Assembly (NCBI RefSeq): GCF_026168105.1
Contig: NZ_LBMW01000058.1
Span: 1-40,188, forward strand
Source of the DNA: Streptomyces hygroscopicus
GTDB taxonomy: Bacteria; Actinomycetota; Actinomycetes; Streptomycetales; Streptomycetaceae
DNA: 40,188 nucleotides
Direction: 5' to 3'
Within the stretch, counting starts at the first letter, position 1, and every line of letters begins with the position of its first letter. Positions 39,157 to 40,188 of the stretch are shown here, piece after piece. Both the position numbers and the translations under genes were made by a program. The notes beneath the pieces were generated by a model. That model did not search any database and was not told the DNA's origin. It was given only the letters and a program-made list of their open reading frames with translations.

Positions 39157-40188
39157 TCAGAGGCCCAGCTCGACCTCGAACTCGCCGGCTTCCAGGATGG
39201 CCTTGACCGCGGTCAGGTAGCGGGCCGCGTCGGCGCCGTCCACCAGACGGTGGTCGTACGACAGCGTCAGGTACGTCATGTCGCGGACGCCGATGACCGT
39301 ACCCTCCTCCGTCTCGATGACGGCCGGGCGCTTGACCGTGGCGCCGATGCCCAGGATCGCGACCTGACCCGGCGGCACGATGATCGTGTCGAACAGCGCG
39401 CCGCGCGAACCGGTGTTGCTGATAGTGAAGGTCGCGCCCGACAGCTCGTCCGGGGTGATCTTGCTGGCCCGGACCTTGCTCGCCAGGTCGGCGGTGGCCT
39501 TGGCGATGCCGGCGAGGTTGAGGTCACCGGCGTTCTTGATGACCGGGGTCATCAGGCCCTTCTCGGAGTCCACGGCGATGCCGATGTTCTCCGTGTCGAA
39601 GTACGTGATGGTGCCCTCGGCCTCGTTGATCCGGGCGTTGACGGCCGGGTGGGCCTTCAGCGCCTGGGCCGCCGCCTTCACGAAGAACGGCATCGGGGAG
39701 AGCTTGACGCCCTCTCGGGCCGCGAACGCGTCCTTGGCCCGGGCGCGCAGCTTCATCAGGCGGGTCACGTCGACCTCGACCACCGAGGACAGCTGGGCCT
39801 GCTCGTGCAGGGCCTTGACCATGTTGTCGCCGATGACCTTGCGGATCCGCGGCATCTTGACGGTCTGGCCACGCAGCGGAGAGGCCTCCAGGACCGGCGC
39901 CTTCCTGGCGGCAGGGCCCCCGGCAGTCACTGCGGCGGCCGGAGCCGGAGCGGCGGCGGCTGCCTTCGCGGCCTCGGCGGCGGCGATGACGTCCTGCTTG
40001 CGGATACGGCCGCCGACGCCGGTGCCCCTGACGGTGGCCAGGTCGACGCCGTTCTCGGCGGCGAGCTTGCGCACCAGCGGGGTCACATAGGCGCCCTCGT
40101 CGGTCGGCTGGGCGGCGGGAGCGGCCGGGGCGACCGGAGCCGGCGCGGGAGCCGGAGCCGCGGGGGCGGCCGGGGCCGGAGCGGCGGC
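39157..40188 (-). CDS. sucB: Dihydrolipoyl acyltransferase E2 (N-terminus outside window)
   Basis: 344 codons are visible and the frame runs off the window edge. In order from the edge: an Ala/Pro-rich swinging linker (about 30 residues), the peripheral subunit-binding domain (VTPLVRKLAAENGVDLATVR, then GTGVGGRIRKQDVIAA), a second Ala-rich linker, and the acyltransferase core with catalytic DHRLVDGADAARYL near the C-terminus. The core passes acyl groups from lipoyl to CoA. I use sucB because the E2 gene at this position in S. coelicolor is annotated as a dihydrolipoamide succinyltransferase in my recollection. The linker and core also suit the acetyltransferase, so its pyruvate or 2-oxoglutarate use is not settled. 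The lipoyl domains and start are outside the window. Confidence 0.93.
   Translation of the reverse strand, partial: AAAPAPAAPAAPAPAPAPVAPAAPAAQPTDEGAYVTPLVRKLAAENGVDLATVRGTGVGGRIRKQDVIAAAEAAKAAAAAPAPAAAVTAGGPAARKAPVLEASPLRGQTVKMPRIRKVIGDNMVKALHEQAQLSSVVEVDVTRLMKLRARAKDAFAAREGVKLSPMPFFVKAAAQALKAHPAVNARINEAEGTITYFDTENIGIAVDSEKGLMTPVIKNAGDLNLAGIAKATADLASKVRASKITPDELSGATFTISNTGSRGALFDTIIVPPGQVAILGIGATVKRPAVIETEEGTVIGVRDMTYLTLSYDHRLVDGADAARYLTAVKAILEAGEFEVELGL

Overview
The window is about 40 kb of very GC-rich actinobacterial chromosome, almost certainly Streptomyces. The case rests on third-position GC bias, frequent GTG starts with GGAGG-type ribosome sites, and a familiar gene set: glnII (glutamine synthetase II), glnA (glutamine synthetase I), lipA, lipB, the homodimeric pyruvate dehydrogenase E1 gene aceE, and a dihydrolipoyl acyltransferase. 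Several of these follow the order I recall from the S. coelicolor SCO2180-SCO2218 region, but that is recollection and no database was searched.

Layout. Positions 1-6181 hold two repeat-linker secreted proteins, a sugar-nucleotide-type epimerase, a receiver-less winged-helix regulator with a possible leader peptide, glnII, and a frameshifted alpha/beta hydrolase. Positions 6317-11530 hold an ArsC/Spx-like protein, a small conserved protein, an AlkZ-like winged-helix protein, a lipoprotein, a small membrane protein, and an htpX-pspAB pair. Positions 11531-20530 look like an accessory island. It has a histidine kinase gene divergent from a tightly coupled operon (lipoprotein, two ABC ATPases, an 883-residue FtsX-type permease and the response regulator). 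Behind the operon come a decayed IS1182-like transposase, a two-gene operon of unknown function, and a decayed tyrosine integrase. Positions 20545-27803 carry glnA with a clear GlnR-type operator, an RDD membrane protein, a DUF4191 protein, a small protein, lipA, lipB and an NsdA-like regulator. Positions 27807-35165 carry a FAD oxidoreductase, a TIGR01777 epimerase, an acetyltransferase, a MarP-like membrane serine protease, a peptidoglycan amidase, a small protein, a DUF4240 protein and a WYL regulator. Positions 35234-40188 carry aceE, a GntR/FCD regulator and the C-terminal two-thirds of an E2 acyltransferase.

How the genes work together. LipB and LipA make the lipoyl cofactor that the E2 protein at the right end needs, and AceE feeds acetyl groups to such an E2. 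GSI and GSII are the two glutamine synthetases. GSI carries the adenylylation tyrosine at residue 397, and the glnA promoter has a full four-box GlnR pattern. The island operon has the build of an envelope-stress or antimicrobial-peptide detoxification module: a sensor kinase at one end, its presumed regulator at the other, and a lipoprotein plus MacB-type transporter between them. Its genes are joined by three GTGA start/stop overlaps and one 14-base overlap.

The most notable points are this split two-component/ABC/lipoprotein module; the decayed transposase and integrase beside it, where the exact damage can be read; tandem repeats that begin at or cover stop codons at three separate genes; a palindrome lying across the putative aceE promoter; and a TTA codon at codon 5 of a frameshifted hydrolase.
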